Shown: piece after piece, positions 61,725 through 64,000 of the stretch
How the letters are laid out: each line of letters begins with the position of its first letter
Position numbering within the stretch: the first letter of the stretch is position 1
NCBI RefSeq assembly: GCF_002157465.1
Contig: NZ_NHOC01000007.1
Coordinates: 62,001-126,000, forward strand
Source: Butyricicoccus porcorum
GTDB taxonomy: Bacteria; Bacillota; Clostridia; Oscillospirales; Butyricicoccaceae
DNA: 64,000 nucleotides
Reading direction: 5' to 3'
Position numbers and translations under genes: made by a program
The notes under the pieces: model-generated
Databases searched by the model: none
Told to the model about the DNA's origin: nothing
What the model saw: the letters and a program-made list of their open reading frames with translations, nothing else

Positions 61725-63116
61725 ATGGCAGCTAATTCTACATCTGTGCGGCCGTTTGGCATGAAGGATAAGATAGGCTACATGTTTGGTGACTTCGGCA
61801 ATGACTTCACCTTCATCCTGTCCTCCAGCTTTATGCTGAAGTTTTATACCGACGTAATGGGAATCGGTGCAGGCGTAGTCGGATTGCTGATGATGGCAGC
61901 CCGCTTCGTCGATGCGGTAACTGACGTTACGATGGGTCAGATCGTTGACCGTTCCAAGCCGACCAAGGACGGCAAGTTCCGCCCGTGGATCAAGCGCATG
62001 TGCGGCCCGGTTGCAATCGCTTCATTCCTGATTTATCAGTCAGAATTCGCAGGCATGTCCTACGGATTCAAGGTATTCTGGATGGTTGTCACCTACATCC
62101 TGTGGGGTTCCATCTTCTATACCTCCATCAACATTCCGTACGGTTCGATGGCATCGGCAATTTCTTCCGATCCGACTGACCGTGCACAGCTTTCTACCTG
62201 GAGAACAGTCGGCTCTACACTGGCAAGCTTGGTTATCGGCGTTGGTACGCCGCTGGTTGCGTATGAAACCGTACAGGGCAACACCGTTCTTTCCGGTTCC
62301 CGCATGACCATCATTGCAGGCGTATTCAGCATTTGCGCCATCATCTGCTATCTGCTTTGCTTCAACCTGGTTCGCGAGCGCGTTGAGGTTCCTGCAAATA
62401 CCGAAAAGCTCGATGTGGTAAAAATGCTCAAGAGCATTTTCACAAATCGCGCACTGCTGGGCATCATTGCAGCTGCAATCCTGCTGCTGCTGGCTATGCT
62501 TGGTATGCAGGGCATGTCTGCATATGTCTTCCCGAACTATTATGGCAGTGCAGCAGCACAGTCTGCGGCTTCGTTTGCAGGTTCGATTGCTATGCTGGTT
62601 ATCTGTGCGCCATTTGCTACCAAGCTGTCGGCGAAGTTTGGCAAAAAAGAGCTGGCTACCGTTTCCTGCCTGTTTGGCGCAGCAGTATACGTTGTCTGCC
62701 TGATTCTGCGTCCATCCAATCCATATGTGTACGTTGCGTTCTACACGCTGGCATTTATCGGCCTCGGCTTCTTCAACACGATTATCTGGGCCATGATTAC
62801 CGACGTTATCGACGATGCGGAAATCAAGAACGGCATCCGTGAGGATGGCACGATCTATTCCGTTTACTCGTTTGCACGTAAGCTGGGTCAGGCGTTCTCC
62901 TCTGGCCTGGTAGGCGGTATTCTGGGCATGATCGGTTACACCCCGGAAACTGCATTTGATCCGGCTGTTACGTCCAAGATTTTTGATATGTCCTGCATCA
63001 TTCCGGCTGTCGGCCTGTTTGCCGTTGCATTGGCACTGCTGTTCATCTACCCGCTGAGCAAGAACAAGGTAGAAGCGAACGTAGCAGAACTGGCACGCCG
63101 CCGCGGTGAAGGCTAA
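61725..63116 (+). CDS. GPH-family glycoside/glucuronide cation symporter
   Basis: A 463-residue, twelve-helix MelB-type (GPH) transporter. The pattern KIGYMFGDFGNDFTFILSS, TDVMGIGAGVVGLLMMAARF, VDAVTDVTMGQIVDRSKPTK with GKFRPWIK, and later TDVIDDAEIKNGIREDGTIY are family hallmarks. UidB/GusB glucuronide carriers belong here, and its place behind uidA fits glucuronide import. ATG 61725 follows GAGAGGGAAAAATA. No recognisable C-terminal EIIA-like domain. Substrate not proven; galactoside uptake is an alternative. Confidence 0.9.
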   Translation: MAANSTSVRPFGMKDKIGYMFGDFGNDFTFILSSSFMLKFYTDVMGIGAGVVGLLMMAARFVDAVTDVTMGQIVDRSKPTKDGKFRPWIKRMCGPVAIASFLIYQSEFAGMSYGFKVFWMVVTYILWGSIFYTSINIPYGSMASAISSDPTDRAQLSTWRTVGSTLASLVIGVGTPLVAYETVQGNTVLSGSRMTIIAGVFSICAIICYLLCFNLVRERVEVPANTEKLDVVKMLKSIFTNRALLGIIAAAILLLLAMLGMQGMSAYVFPNYYGSAAAQSAASFAGSIAMLVICAPFATKLSAKFGKKELATVSCLFGAAVYVVCLILRPSNPYVYVAFYTLAFIGLGFFNTIIWAMITDVIDDAEIKNGIREDGTIYSVYSFARKLGQAFSSGLVGGILGMIGYTPETAFDPAVTSKIFDMSCIIPAVGLFAVALALLFIYPLSKNKVEANVAELARRRGEG

Positions 63117-63156
63117 AATCCATCCTCCAACCACATAACTCTCCAACTGACCGGAA

Positions 63157-63185
63157 GGGAGAGGGCTTTCAGGGAGCCCTCTCCC
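63157..63185 (+). terminator. Hairpin after the transporter gene
   Basis: GGGAGAGGGCT (63157-63167) pairs with AGCCCTCTCCC (63175-63185). No T tract, so readthrough into the HAD gene is likely. Confidence 0.5.
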
Positions 63186-63214
63186 ACCCGGGAGGGAAGA
63201 AAGGCAGGATTGCT

Positions 63215-64000
63215 ATGGCGAATCAGCTCGAACGTTTTGTAAAACGGAAAAATTACCTGGTTTTTGTCGACAGTGACGGATGCGCCATGGATACCATGGA
63301 GAGAAAACATACACAGTGCTTCGGCCCCGGCCTTGTGGCGGAATGGGGACTGGAGCCGGCGCGCGGCCTGGTTCTGTCGCGCTGGAATGAAATCAATTTG
63401 TATTCGATGACACGCGGAATCAACCGCTTTGAAGGTCTGGCATTGATCCTGAAAGAGATCAGTGATGCAGGCGGTGATATTCCAGGGCTGGACGATCTGC
63501 TGCGGTGGACATCCGCCGGCGGAGTGCTCAATCATCGCACACTTCGGGCGGAGATTGAACAAACCGACAGCATTTGTCTGAAAAAGGCACTGCTTTGGAG
63601 CAGGGAGGTCAATCGTCAGGTTGCCCTGCTGCCAAAGGAAGACCGACGCCCGTTTGAGGGTGTACAGCGTGCACTGGCACGGGCGCACCGCTATGCGGAT
63701 GTTGCCGTCATTTCCAATGCACCGCTGGAAACCGTATTGGAAGAATGGGACATGTATGGGCTGCTGGAACACACAGATATTGTTCTGGCAGAGGATTGCG
63801 GAAGCAAGGAACGCTGTATTGCGGGGCTGCTCGAAATGGGCTATTCCCGCGACCATGTGCTCGCCTGCGGCGATGCCTGCGATGACCTGCGTGCGGCAGA
63901 GCGGAGCGGTGTGTTCTTTTATCCCATTCTGGTAAAGCATGAAAATGAGAGCTGGGCGGAGTTTGCATCCGACGGCCTGAACTGCCTGCGCACCGGAACC
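63215..64000 (+). CDS. HAD-family hydrolase (3' end beyond window)
   Basis: The frame is open from ATG 63215 to the window end (262 codons). HAD motif I is VFVDSDGCAMDTM (Asp19, Asp21, in the DxDG form), motif II is VISNAPLE, motif III has the Lys in DCGSKERC, and motif IV is ACGDACDDLRAAE. The long cap with RGINRFEGLALILKEISD is typical of a gut-Firmicutes subgroup often found in sugar operons. It likely removes phosphate from a sugar phosphate or related metabolite. It follows the transporter with an AAGGCAGG site and belongs to the uidA operon. Confidence 0.85.
   Translation, partial: MANQLERFVKRKNYLVFVDSDGCAMDTMERKHTQCFGPGLVAEWGLEPARGLVLSRWNEINLYSMTRGINRFEGLALILKEISDAGGDIPGLDDLLRWTSAGGVLNHRTLRAEIEQTDSICLKKALLWSREVNRQVALLPKEDRRPFEGVQRALARAHRYADVAVISNAPLETVLEEWDMYGLLEHTDIVLAEDCGSKERCIAGLLEMGYSRDHVLACGDACDDLRAAERSGVFFYPILVKHENESWAEFASDGLNCLRTGT

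Noticed and set aside
59801-61762. 653-codon minus-strand open frame opposite the second GH2 gene
   Set aside because: Antisense shadow of a gene with complete catalytic motifs; its length reflects codon bias only.
1-64000. CRISPR array or rRNA genes
   Set aside because: I saw no regularly spaced direct repeats of 25-40 bp and no conserved rRNA segments in the window.

Overview
The window reads as a Gram-positive, spore-forming anaerobe of the class Clostridia, most likely a gut member of the Oscillospirales (Ruminococcaceae or Butyricicoccaceae-like). Supporting evidence: an alpha/beta-type small acid-soluble spore protein, the Clostridia-restricted families DUF4317 and DUF4250, strong AGGAGG ribosome sites, the Bacillus-like acpS-nnrD-lipoprotein-alr-mazF order, a ydjI/ydjG/ydjH-type envelope-stress cluster, an oxygen-sensitive 2-hydroxyacyl-CoA dehydratase-type system with its activase, and a gut-type beta-glucuronidase locus. 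The species cannot be named from sequence alone.

Layout. 1-17.4 kb is ordinary chromosome: the end of a molybdenum hydroxylase operon, DUF4317, a Ca2+ P-type ATPase, a damaged aconitase-family hydratase, purC, a MATE exporter, tRNA-Pro(CGG), the acpS-alr-mazF cluster, DUF1015 and a spore protein. 17.5-32.6 kb is a layered graveyard of mobile DNA: three IS3-family elements or remnants (one split by an intact IS256-family element with an 8-bp target duplication), a phage terminase with an amber codon, an IS110 element with a stop codon and a possible bridge RNA, fragments of a Tn1549-like conjugative element (topB, ArdC/YodL protein, TTRAP), two AAA_14/DUF4143 ATPases and a chimeric Rhs remnant. 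No integrase is visible. 32.7-47.4 kb is chromosome again: a low-molecular-weight phosphatase, a shortened XRE regulator, asd-dapA-dapB behind a lysine riboswitch, queA-tgt, a two-gene dehydratase/activase system with a protein fusion, a SPFH/zinc-ribbon/TPM cluster, and a PurF paralogue without its glutaminase cysteine.

47.5-64 kb looks like one carbohydrate-response region. A YesM-like histidine kinase, a periplasmic-binding-protein-like lipoprotein and a YesN-like AraC response regulator form a three-part sugar sensor. Downstream come an inositol-2-dehydrogenase-like oxidoreductase, a hydroxypyruvate-isomerase-like TIM barrel and a sodium:solute symporter. A divergent AraC regulator then faces a beta-glucuronidase, a second GH2 enzyme, a GPH-type glycoside transporter and a HAD hydrolase cut by the window end. 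A plausible working model is sensing, uptake and hydrolysis of host or dietary glucuronides and galactosides.

A recurring theme is damage that leaves both gene ends readable. There are internal deletions in the hydratase, the XRE regulator and the ArdC/YodL protein, and single in-frame stops in the terminase, IS110 transposase, topB and the sodium symporter. These could be biological decay or assembly error; raw reads would decide.
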